Assembly (NCBI GenBank): GCA_041389685.1
Contig: JAWKRJ010000015.1
Span: 62,001-126,000, forward strand
From: JAPYTK01 sp041389685
GTDB lineage: Bacteria; Myxococcota_A; Polyangia; Polyangiales; Polyangiaceae
Direction: 5' to 3'
DNA length: 64,000 nucleotides
Below, piece by piece: positions 34,353-44,153 of this stretch (position 1 is the stretch's first letter; each line of letters starts with the position of its first letter). The notes under the pieces were generated by a model. It saw nothing but the letters and a program-made list of their open reading frames with translations, had not been told where the DNA came from and did not search any database. A program made the translations under genes and the position numbers.

Positions 34353-35675
34353 ATGAAGGTTTGCGTCGTCGGGACGGGTTATGTGGGGTTGGTGACCGGG
34401 ACCTGCTTGGCAGAGACCGGCGCCACCGTGGTGTGCGCGGACATCGACCAGCGTAAGGTCGACCTGCTGAACGCGGGCGAGATCCCGATCTTCGAGCCTG
34501 GGCTCGACACCTTGGTGGAGCGGAACGTGGCCGCCAAGCGGCTCGCGTTCTCCGCCGATCCCGCCCAGGCGATCGCGGAATCCGACGTCGTCTTCATCGC
34601 CGTGGGCACCCCGCCCCGCTCGGACGGCGGCGCAGATCTGACCGCGGTCGACAAGGTGGCGGAGGCGGTCGCCAAACACGCCACCCGCGAGGTCGTGCTC
34701 GTCCTCAAGAGCACCGTGCCGGTGGGCACCAACGAGCGGGTTCGCCGCATCGTCAAGGATGCCACCCATCGCGTGCACGTGGTGTCGAACCCGGAGTTCC
34801 TCAAGGAGGGCGACGCGGTCGCCGACTTCATGAAGCCCGACCGCATCGTCATCGGCTGCGACGAGGACGACGAGCTCGCCCGCCGGCTGATGGGCCGCCT
34901 GTACCACCCCGTGAGCCTCTCGCAGGAGAAGATCATCTGGATGGATCCTGCGAGCGCCGAGCTCACCAAGTATGTCGCCAACACCATGCTCGCGATGCGC
35001 ATCTCCTTCATGAACGAGGTCGCCTCCCTCTGCGAGAAGGTGGGCGCCGACGTGCACCTCGTGCGGCAAGGGGTGGGCACCGACGAGCGCATCGGCCGCA
35101 AGTTCCTCTACTCCGGGCCGGGCTACGGCGGGAGCTGCTTCCCGAAGGACGTCATCGCCCTGGTGCACACCGCGCAGGACCACGGGCTCGAGCTCGAGCT
35201 CGCCTCCGCCACCGACCGGGTCAACCAGCGGCAGAAGGGGGTCCTCGCCCGCAAGCTCAAGACCCAGCACTTCGACGGCGATCTCCGCGGACGCCGCATC
35301 GCGATCTGGGGCGTGGCCTTCAAGCCGCGCACCGACGACATCCGGGAGTCACCGGCGCTCCAGACCATCGAGACGCTGCTCGCAGAAGGCGCCGAGGTGC
35401 ACGCTCACGACCCCCAGGCCCTCGAGCAGGCGAAGCTCCACTTCGGCGACGGAAAGGAGCGCCTCGTGTGGCACGACGACCCCTACGCCTGCGCCGACGG
35501 CGCGGAGGCGCTGGTGCTCGTGACGGAGTGGCGCGAGTACCAGAACCCCGATTTCTCCCGCCTCAAGGCGGTGATGAAGCGGCCGCTGCTCCTCGACGGT
35601 CGAAACATCTGGTCGGGCTATCACCTGCGCGACCAGGGCTTCACCTACGCGGGCATCGGCGTGCACGGCTCCTGA
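34353..35675 (+). CDS. ugd: UDP-glucose 6-dehydrogenase
   Basis: The enzyme oxidises UDP-glucose to UDP-glucuronate with two NAD+, supplying precursors for polysaccharides. The 440-residue protein has the NAD-binding VCVVGTGYVGLVTGTCLAE, the conserved KSTVPVGTNERV and EFLKEGDAVADFMKPDRI, and the catalytic Cys262 in GPGYGGSCFPKD, with the typical C-terminal RHCNQ-like domain (GVAFKPRTDDIRESPA). ATG 34353 is preferred over the GTG-like upstream frame because the Rossmann fold starts there. Confidence 0.95.
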   Translation: MKVCVVGTGYVGLVTGTCLAETGATVVCADIDQRKVDLLNAGEIPIFEPGLDTLVERNVAAKRLAFSADPAQAIAESDVVFIAVGTPPRSDGGADLTAVDKVAEAVAKHATREVVLVLKSTVPVGTNERVRRIVKDATHRVHVVSNPEFLKEGDAVADFMKPDRIVIGCDEDDELARRLMGRLYHPVSLSQEKIIWMDPASAELTKYVANTMLAMRISFMNEVASLCEKVGADVHLVRQGVGTDERIGRKFLYSGPGYGGSCFPKDVIALVHTAQDHGLELELASATDRVNQRQKGVLARKLKTQHFDGDLRGRRIAIWGVAFKPRTDDIRESPALQTIETLLAEGAEVHAHDPQALEQAKLHFGDGKERLVWHDDPYACADGAEALVLVTEWREYQNPDFSRLKAVMKRPLLLDGRNIWSGYHLRDQGFTYAGIGVHGS

Positions 35676-35739
35676 GCGAGCCGAGTCGTCGCAAGTTGTC
35701 GCCACGACCTCGCCCGGGTGTAGGATGCTCGGCTAGGAG

Positions 35740-36690
35740 ATGGCCGTGCGAGGGAAGAGCTTGATATTGGCGATGGTGCTGGGCCTCTCGGCCGTGGCAC
35801 CGTCCGCTTGGGCCCAGGACGACGACGATGACTCGGACGCGGGGAGCGAGGACACTGCGCTGGGTGACGACGGTGACGACGGCGCCTCGGGTGACGAGGC
35901 CCCCGAGGCCCCCGAGGGCGCCGAGGACGCGCCGACCGCGCCCGACACCACGAAGCGCGTGAACGAGCCGGCGGGCGAGGACGACAAGTGGCATCTCCTC
36001 GACTTCATGACCTTCGGCATCGGCATCGTGGGTCAGGCGGGCGCCAACTTCCTCGACAAGCCCGGCGATCAGACGGTGCAGGGGCGCAACTTCCCCGAGA
36101 ACGCCGACTATCCGGGCTTCGCGGGCGTCACCACCGGCGTGGGGCCGATGATCGAATTCCGATTCCTGGGCTATGTCGGCCTCGAGCTCGACATCCTCTT
36201 CCAGAGCGACCACGGCAGCGCGGATCTCGACTCGACCCAGCGTGACGGGAGCGGCAACATCATCAGCCAGCAGACCTTCACCGTCGACATCGGCCACAGC
36301 GCCGTCCACCTCCCGCTCCTCATCAAGGGCGCGCTCCCCGGCAAGTGGGTCACCCCGGTGGTCTTCCTCGGGCCCGAGTTCGTGGTCCCCGGCGACGCCA
36401 CCTGCGAGGAGGGTTGCACGAGCAACCCGTCGCAGACGACCTACGGCGCGTACAGCGAGGGCTACACCGCCTTCGCGTTCGGCCTCGGCCTCGAGATCAA
36501 TTTGCCCATCCCCACCGCGGACATCCGCATCCCCTTGTCGCTACGCGGCAACGTCAACCCCGGGGTGAAGGGGACACGCGAGGAGCGCGCCAACCACGTC
36601 GTCACCGGCGATCGCATCACCACCGAGGATTTCTCGACCGCCTGGAAGTTCCAGGCGGTCGGCAACTTCGGCGCCGCGTGGCATTTCTGA
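35740..36690 (+). CDS. Probable outer-membrane beta-barrel protein
   Basis: The 316-residue protein has a cleavable signal (LILAMVLGLSAVAPSAWAQ), an acidic low-complexity stretch (about 27-75), and a C-terminal part of alternating hydrophobic/hydrophilic strands (GVGPMIEFRFLGYVGLELDI, TPVVFLGPEFVV, AFAFGLGLEINLPI) that ends in WHF. A terminal Phe is the usual recognition signal for the barrel assembly machinery. Two cysteines (about 226 and 230) sit in one loop. No specific family is recognised. Confidence 0.7.
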   Translation: MAVRGKSLILAMVLGLSAVAPSAWAQDDDDDSDAGSEDTALGDDGDDGASGDEAPEAPEGAEDAPTAPDTTKRVNEPAGEDDKWHLLDFMTFGIGIVGQAGANFLDKPGDQTVQGRNFPENADYPGFAGVTTGVGPMIEFRFLGYVGLELDILFQSDHGSADLDSTQRDGSGNIISQQTFTVDIGHSAVHLPLLIKGALPGKWVTPVVFLGPEFVVPGDATCEEGCTSNPSQTTYGAYSEGYTAFAFGLGLEINLPIPTADIRIPLSLRGNVNPGVKGTREERANHVVTGDRITTEDFSTAWKFQAVGNFGAAWHF

Positions 36691-36696
36691 CGCGGG

Positions 36697-38163
36697 TCAG
36701 CGGCGCCGCCGCGCCGCGAGCTCGAAGGCGCCCTTCACGCCGGGCAGACGCAGGCTCCACAGCGCATAGATGGCGTAGGGGATGCCGATGAGGCTGGCGA
36801 TCCCCATCACCGCGTAGATCATCGTGCTCTTTCGCGCCCAGGCCTGCCGCCGCCACAGGCCGAGCGCGTTGACCGCAGCCCAGATCACGCCGCTCACCAG
36901 GAAGGTCAGCACCGTCGTACCCCAGGCGATGCCGATGAAGCCGAGGAGCAGCTGACCCGCCGTCGCGTCCGACGAGACGGTGGGAGCGGCGCTCGCGGCC
37001 GTCTCGCGGGGGCTCCCCGTGATGTCGTGAGCGAGGCAGAGCGACGAGAGCACGTGCATCACGGCGAAGAAGGCCTGGCAGGCGGTGTGGACCTGGATGT
37101 GCAGCTCGCCCTCGTGTGCCACCGCGAGGCGAAGCTCGTCGAGGAGGTCGCCGAGCGACGCGAAGCGCATCTGTGGATCCACCTCGAGGCCGCGCTCCAG
37201 CACCTTGCGTACCTCGGCGGGGCAGCTCGCCCCGATGGGGACCCGACGCCGTTGCATCATATTGGCCCGGATCTCCTCCGACGAGCTCCCTTCGTAAGGC
37301 CGGCGCCCGAGGAGCGCTTCGTGCAGCGAGACGCAGAAGGCGAACTGGTCGGCCCGCGCGTCGATCGCCGCGCCCACGAGCTGCTCCGGCGCCATGTAAG
37401 CGGGCGTCCCCGCGAGGCCGTCCTCCTCCCGAGGCTGGCCGGGGACGAGCCTCTGGCCGCGGTCCGACCAGGCGAGCCCGAAGTCGGTCACCCGGGGTCG
37501 CTCGTCGCTGCCGATCAGCACGTTGAGCGGCTTGAAGTCGCGGTGCAGCACCCCGGCGCGATGCGCGGCGTCGAGGCCTTCGCCGGCGGCGATGAAGATC
37601 TCCACGATCTGTCGCCAGGGCCTTCGCTCGCGGCAGAGCCAGGCCGCGAGGGTCTCGCCCACCACCAGCTCCATCGCGATGAAGACCTCCCCATCGTGGA
37701 GGCCCGCGTCGTGGACCGGCACGACATTGGGGTGCGCGACCATCGCCATCGCCCGAGCCTCGCGCAGGAGACGGTCCGCGGCGGCCTCGCCGTGCCGGGC
37801 GAGCTGCTCGCGGCGCACGAGCTTGAGGGCGATGTCGCGGCCCAGGGTCGGGTCGTGAGCGCGGTAGATCTCGCCCATGCCGCCTCGGCCCAGGGGCCCC
37901 TCGATGCGGTAGCGCCCCACCACCTGCCCGATACGATCGGCGTTTCGGCGATAGGGCGCAGCGGCTCCAGGCGGCGGTGCGCTGGCTGGGCGATCCGATT
38001 GGAGATGCCCGAGGGCGCCGAGGAGCTCGCCGCAGCTCCCACAACGATCGATGTGGCGCTGGATCGCGCCGCTCGCCACCCCGCTCAGCCTGCCCTCGAG
38101 GAAGGCGAGGAGCGCGTTCTCGTCCGGGCAAGGCGAGATCGAGGTTGGAGGCAGGGAGGCCAT
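36697..38163 (-). CDS. Ser/Thr protein kinase with N-terminal zinc-finger motif
   Basis: The 488-residue protein begins with a short helical region carrying HxxxCxxC (His37, Cys41, Cys44), the motif of zinc-binding anti-sigma factors. A Hanks-type kinase domain follows (about 85-350): LGRGGMGEIYRAHD, catalytic VLHRDFKPLNVL and VTDFGLAW. The C-terminal part has two transmembrane helices. It is divergent from a sigma-factor gene, with the start codons only 22 bp apart, so the kinase may sense a signal and control that sigma factor by sequestration or phosphorylation. That link is inference from arrangement. Confidence 0.9.
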   Translation of the reverse strand: MASLPPTSISPCPDENALLAFLEGRLSGVASGAIQRHIDRCGSCGELLGALGHLQSDRPASAPPPGAAAPYRRNADRIGQVVGRYRIEGPLGRGGMGEIYRAHDPTLGRDIALKLVRREQLARHGEAAADRLLREARAMAMVAHPNVVPVHDAGLHDGEVFIAMELVVGETLAAWLCRERRPWRQIVEIFIAAGEGLDAAHRAGVLHRDFKPLNVLIGSDERPRVTDFGLAWSDRGQRLVPGQPREEDGLAGTPAYMAPEQLVGAAIDARADQFAFCVSLHEALLGRRPYEGSSSEEIRANMMQRRRVPIGASCPAEVRKVLERGLEVDPQMRFASLGDLLDELRLAVAHEGELHIQVHTACQAFFAVMHVLSSLCLAHDITGSPRETAASAAPTVSSDATAGQLLLGFIGIAWGTTVLTFLVSGVIWAAVNALGLWRRQAWARKSTMIYAVMGIASLIGIPYAIYALWSLRLPGVKGAFELAARRRR

Positions 38164-38185
38164 GAGGATTGGGCTAGGATACGGC

Positions 38186-39127
38186 ATGGAGGAGCGAGAG
38201 TCCGACGCGCGAAGCTGGTTGTCTGCGCTGCTCGCGGCCCGCGGAGACGCCTCCATCGAAGCGGCTCGTGGCGAAGAGGCGGAGGCGCTCGCGGGGCTGC
38301 TCCTCGAGGTCGTGAGCCAGGGTCGCGAGGCGTGGCCCGAGATCGCGCTCTCGAGCGACGCCTTCGTTGCTCACCTCGCCGGCCTCCTGCCACCCGAGGA
38401 GCCGTTGGTGACGGCGCTCGGCGAGCTTCGTGCCGCCGACCTCTTCCTCGCCTGGGCCTGCGCCGAGGGTGACGCGGTGGCGATCGCGATCTTCGAGGAG
38501 ACCTTCGGCGGCGAGCTTCGCATCGTGCGGGCTCGGCTGCGTCGCCCCGAGGCGGAGAGCGAGGATTTCGTGCAGCAATGTCGGCAGCGCCTGCTCGCCC
38601 CACCTAGGCCCAAGCTCCGTGATTACGCAGGGCGCGGCGACCTCCGCCACTGGCTCCGCGTCACTCTCCTGAGGCTCCTCATCGACTACCAGCGTAGCCA
38701 GAAGCAACGCGATCGACGCGAGGTGGTGGCCGACGATCTCGATGGCGACGGCCTCGCCCTCCAGCCCTCGGCGGACGACCCCGAGATGCAGTACCTCAAG
38801 CGGCATTACGGGGACGCCTTCCGCCAGGCCTTCGCCCAGGCGGCGAAGAGTCTCCCGGCGGAGGATCGAAACCTCTTGCGCCTCCACGTGGCCCAGGGGC
38901 TCAGCATCGATCAGCTGGCGGGCTTGTTCCAGATCCACCGCGCGACGGCGGCGCGGCGTGTGGCCCGCGCGCGAGGCGCTCTGCTCAGCGGGGTGCGCAG
39001 CCGCTTGATGGACGAGCTCGGCTTGGGTCGGGCCGAGCTCGACAGCGTGATGCGGCTCATCGAGAGCAATGTCCACGTGAGCGTGCAGCGCCTCCTCGGC
39101 ACCGAGCCCGATCAACGCACCCCATAG
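38186..39127 (+). CDS. ECF-like sigma factor of a myxobacterial family
   Basis: The 313-residue protein has a region 2-like segment (LRDYAGRGDLRHWLRVTLLRLLIDYQR) and a region 4 helix-turn-helix (EDRNLLRLHVAQGLSIDQLAGLFQIHRATAARRV), with an N-terminal extension of about 100 residues. It is longer than standard ECF sigma factors and resembles a Myxococcales-specific sigma-70 family. ATG 38186 is chosen; an ATG at 38162 would overlap the divergent kinase start. TAGGAT lies 5 bp upstream and could be its -10 element, giving a very short leader. Confidence 0.82.
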   Translation: MEERESDARSWLSALLAARGDASIEAARGEEAEALAGLLLEVVSQGREAWPEIALSSDAFVAHLAGLLPPEEPLVTALGELRAADLFLAWACAEGDAVAIAIFEETFGGELRIVRARLRRPEAESEDFVQQCRQRLLAPPRPKLRDYAGRGDLRHWLRVTLLRLLIDYQRSQKQRDRREVVADDLDGDGLALQPSADDPEMQYLKRHYGDAFRQAFAQAAKSLPAEDRNLLRLHVAQGLSIDQLAGLFQIHRATAARRVARARGALLSGVRSRLMDELGLGRAELDSVMRLIESNVHVSVQRLLGTEPDQRTP

Positions 39128-39573
39128 GCGGGCGCTGCGGTGGGGGCGGCGTCGAGCTTGGGCTCGGGCTTGATGAGACCGACGATGGCGCCCACCGCGG
39201 TGATGGCCGCGCCGACGAAGAGCAGCCAGTAACCGCCCGCCACACTCGCCGTGCCGAGGCCATGCTCGGCGAGCAGAGCCGCCGCCTCGCTGATGTCGGC
39301 GTATTTCGCCATCGACATCAGGGTCGCGAGCAGCCCGCCCACGAGGGCGAGGGTCGCCATGCCGCGCCCGAAGCGCTTGAGCGCGCCCACCGCGGCCGCG
39401 ATCAGCGGCAGGCAGAGCAGGGTGATGAACACCACCCCACCATGGTCCATGCCGCCGGTGGGGACGCTCGTCGAGGCCCCGCCTCCGGTGAGCTCGACGC
39501 TCATCCAATCCAGGAAGGTGCTCGCGATTCCAATGACGGCCCCTGCACCGACGATCCACTTGGTTGCTTTCAT
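39112..39573 (-). CDS. Small polytopic membrane protein
   Basis: The 153-residue protein has about four hydrophobic segments (KWIVGAGAVIGIASTFLDWM, VVFITLLCLPLIAAAVGAL, MATLALVGGLLATLMSMA, YWLLFVGAAITAVGAIVGL) and a short Pro/Ala tail. No family is recognised. It converges on the sigma-factor gene with a 16-bp overlap and is divergent from the cytochrome lipoprotein gene. Its start codon is ATG 39573. Confidence 0.7.
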   Translation of the reverse strand: MKATKWIVGAGAVIGIASTFLDWMSVELTGGGASTSVPTGGMDHGGVVFITLLCLPLIAAAVGALKRFGRGMATLALVGGLLATLMSMAKYADISEAAALLAEHGLGTASVAGGYWLLFVGAAITAVGAIVGLIKPEPKLDAAPTAAPAYGVR

Positions 39574-39765
39574 GTCTTCGTTACTCCTTGTTCGACGTCT
39601 TGCGTCGGCGGGTAACGACGAGGGCTCGCGCGGGAGGTCGCGGCGTTTTTTGGCGATCGATTCGCTTTGTCGACTCTCGCCCGGACTCGGCCCTCCGCGG
39701 GGGAGATCGCGGGCCTCGGGCCGTACCATGCGCCTCCGCCCCGAGGGTGGTAATCTCCCCGGACG

Positions 39766-40950
39766 ATGCGAGCGGCGATCTCTTTCTTGGGCCTGGTGAT
39801 CCTCGGCACGGCGACCTTCGTGGCCTGTGGTGACGACGAGACGGGCACCGGCGGCAGCGGCGCGACCGGTGGCAGCACCAGCTCGAGCGGTGGCCAGGGG
39901 GGCGTCGGGGAAGCGGGCAGCACGGGAGGCGGAGGGGCTTCGCAGGGCGGCATGGGGGGCGCCGGCGGCATGGGCGGCGAGGGGGGCATGGGTGGGGGCT
40001 GCACGAACAGCCTCCCCACCATCACCGTCGCGCCCAACCTGCTGAGCCAGACCGGGCTCTACGCGGACATCGTCGCCAAGACGATCTCCGCCGACGTCCT
40101 GCCCTACGAGCCGCGGTTCAAGCTGTGGTCTGACGGGGTGGAGAAGGCGCGCTTCGCCTATCTCCCGGAGTGCGACGTCATCGACAACACCGACGAGGAC
40201 GACTGGTCCTTCCCCGTCGGAACCCGCATGTGGAAGGACTTCAGCGAGAACGGGGTGCTCCTCGAGACGCGTTTGATCCACCGCTACGGCCCCGGCCCGA
40301 GCGACTTCCTGTTCGCGACCTATCAGTGGAACTCGATGCAGACGGAGGCGACCTTCATCGACAGCGGCGTCGACGACGTCCTCGGGACCGCCCACGACAT
40401 CCCGCCCACCGCGGTCTGCGGGCGCTGCCATGGTCCCCATCCCTCGAAGGGCGGCCTCCCGTCGCGGTTTCTCGGCTTCAGCGCGCTCCAGCTCAGCCAC
40501 ACCGGCCCGGGCGCCACGATGCAGACCCTCTCCGACGGCGGCTACCTGCTCGCCCCGAACGCGGCAGGCTACACCGTCCCGGGGACGCCCACCGATCAGG
40601 CAGCGCTCGGCTACCTCCACGCCAACTGCGCCAACTGCCACAACGACTCGGCGGACGGCCTGTTCTTCCCCATGCTCGACATGCGCCTCCGGGTCGCCGA
40701 CACGATGGTCGACCAGACGGCGGCCTACCAGAGCCTCGTCAACCAGCTCATCGGGAACTTCGCCGGCCCCTGCACCCACCTCATCAAGGGTCAGGACGTC
40801 GCCAACAGCTGCGTGCACTACCGCATGACGCAGCGAGGCGACGACATCACGCCGAACCCGGCGCAGATGCCGCCCCTCGCCAGCGACGTCGCGGACGCGG
40901 CGGGGATCGCCGCGATGGAAGCGTGGATCGCGACCCTCCCGACGCCGTGA
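39766..40950 (+). CDS. Cytochrome c-like lipoprotein with Gly-rich linker
   Basis: The 394-residue protein has a lipoprotein signal (LVILGTATFVACGD), a Gly/Ser-rich stretch to about residue 80, then a globular part with haem-binding CGRCH and CANCH motifs (near residues 223 and 289). It is likely an extracytoplasmic redox protein. The sequence FSALQLSHTGPGA and LGYLHANCANCHNDSADG matches a family of myxobacterial lipoproteins of unknown role. Confidence 0.78.
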   Translation: MRAAISFLGLVILGTATFVACGDDETGTGGSGATGGSTSSSGGQGGVGEAGSTGGGGASQGGMGGAGGMGGEGGMGGGCTNSLPTITVAPNLLSQTGLYADIVAKTISADVLPYEPRFKLWSDGVEKARFAYLPECDVIDNTDEDDWSFPVGTRMWKDFSENGVLLETRLIHRYGPGPSDFLFATYQWNSMQTEATFIDSGVDDVLGTAHDIPPTAVCGRCHGPHPSKGGLPSRFLGFSALQLSHTGPGATMQTLSDGGYLLAPNAAGYTVPGTPTDQAALGYLHANCANCHNDSADGLFFPMLDMRLRVADTMVDQTAAYQSLVNQLIGNFAGPCTHLIKGQDVANSCVHYRMTQRGDDITPNPAQMPPLASDVADAAGIAAMEAWIATLPTP

Positions 40951-41044
40951 TCGCGGGTCAGGGGTAGGCTCAGTCGTCGGGCGAGAGCCCTCGCGCGATG
41001 CAAGCGTTCGCATCGCGACCTGCAGGCCTTCTGCAGCGCTCGAC

Positions 41045-41488
41045 TCAGGTGCAGCTCTTGAGGCACTTGCCGGAGCAGCAGATCAAGCCGCGCCGGCAGG
41101 GGCACTCCCCGGCCACGTCGCTGCCCCCACCGCGGGGCGTGGTGCCGGTGGGGCGGGTGGTCGGCACGAAGCCGCTCGGCTTGTCGGCCGGCTTCGCCGT
41201 CGCGCCGGTGTCGCCCGCCGCGTCGCCCGTCTTGTCGCCCGTCGTGTCCGCGGGCTTGTCCGCCACCGTCTCCGCCGGCTTCGGGGTGGTGGCGGCCGGC
41301 TTGGGGGCCGCCGCCGTCTTGGGCGCGTCCTCCTCCGCGGTGGCGCTCGGCGCGGCGGCCTCGGCCGTGCTCGCGCCGGGCCCCGGCCCGTCCTCGGCTT
41401 TGGGATCGGGCGCAGGCTCCTCCTGGCAGCCGACGAGCCCGACGAGGGCAGCGAGAAGCAGCGGGAGCGACAGCCAGCGAGCGTTCAT
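41045..41488 (-). CDS. Small lipoprotein with disordered linker and Cys-rich end
   Basis: The 147-residue protein has a lipobox LLAALVGLVGCQ, a low-complexity Ala/Pro/Thr/Lys stretch over residues 25-120, and a C-terminal knot with six cysteines (CPCRRGLICCSGKCLKSC). The end resembles a small disulfide-rich fold. It follows folA by 3 bp on the same strand, so it may share its transcript. Function unknown. Confidence 0.65.
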   Translation of the reverse strand: MNARWLSLPLLLAALVGLVGCQEEPAPDPKAEDGPGPGASTAEAAAPSATAEEDAPKTAAAPKPAATTPKPAETVADKPADTTGDKTGDAAGDTGATAKPADKPSGFVPTTRPTGTTPRGGGSDVAGECPCRRGLICCSGKCLKSCT

Positions 41489-41491
41489 GGC

Positions 41492-42021
41492 TCACATCTT
41501 CGTCGACCGGCGCCAGGTTTGGAAGCGATACCCGACCCCATTCTCCTCGTGCCGCTCCGACTCCTCGACGAGCCTCCAGTCCTCGTCGAGCGCCGGAAAA
41601 CGCGCGTCGGCCGGGAACTTCCCCTCGACGCGCGTGAGGTAGACGGTGTCGCATTGCGGCATCTCGAGCGCGAGGCGGTAGATCTCGCCGCCTCCGAGGA
41701 CGAAGATCCGATCGACGGCCCTCGCTGCGACGGCCTCGAGCGCGCCCTCGAGGCTCTGCGCCACCACCACGCCGTCTGGCGCTGCGTAGTCATCCTGCCG
41801 CGTCACCACGGCGTTGAGCCGGCGCGGAAGCGGCTGGAATCGCGGCGGGATCGTCTCCCAGGTCTTACGGCCCATGATCACCGCGTTGCGCTTTCCTTCT
41901 TCGCGCGGGGTGACGGTGATCCGCTTGAGGAACGCGAGATCGCCCGGGAGATGCCAGGGGATCTCCCCCTCTTTGCCGATCCCCCCGGCCTCGTCGGCCG
42001 CCACCACGATGTCGAAGCGGG

Positions 42022-42025
<4 letters not shown>
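41492..42025 (-). CDS. folA: Dihydrofolate reductase
   Basis: The 177-residue protein has the DHFR signatures: FDIVVAADEAGGIGKEGEIPWHLPGDLAFLKR (Trp in the active-site loop), the NADPH-binding NAVIMGRKTWETIPP, and IFVLGGGEIYRLAL. It regenerates tetrahydrofolate after thymidylate synthesis. It overlaps thyA by 4 bp, the standard thyA-folA operon. Confidence 0.96.
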
Positions 42026-42801
<776 letters not shown>

Positions 42802-42863
42802 CGAACGGTCTCGCTAACCCCGGATGGCGATGGCATAAAGGGCCGCTCCCGTCGAGCCCGTGA

Positions 42864-42882
42864 CGACTATACTCTGAGAGCC
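42864..42882 (+). promoter_or_regulatory. Candidate -10 element of the LeuA-like gene
   Basis: TATACT at 42868-42873 lies only about 10 bp upstream of ATG 42883. If it is the -10 box, the mRNA is nearly leaderless. No Shine-Dalgarno sequence is visible in the short gap. Confidence 0.35.
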
Positions 42883-44127
<1,245 letters not shown>

Positions 44128-44153
44128 CGGGCGACGCGCCGCGTGGCTGAGCC

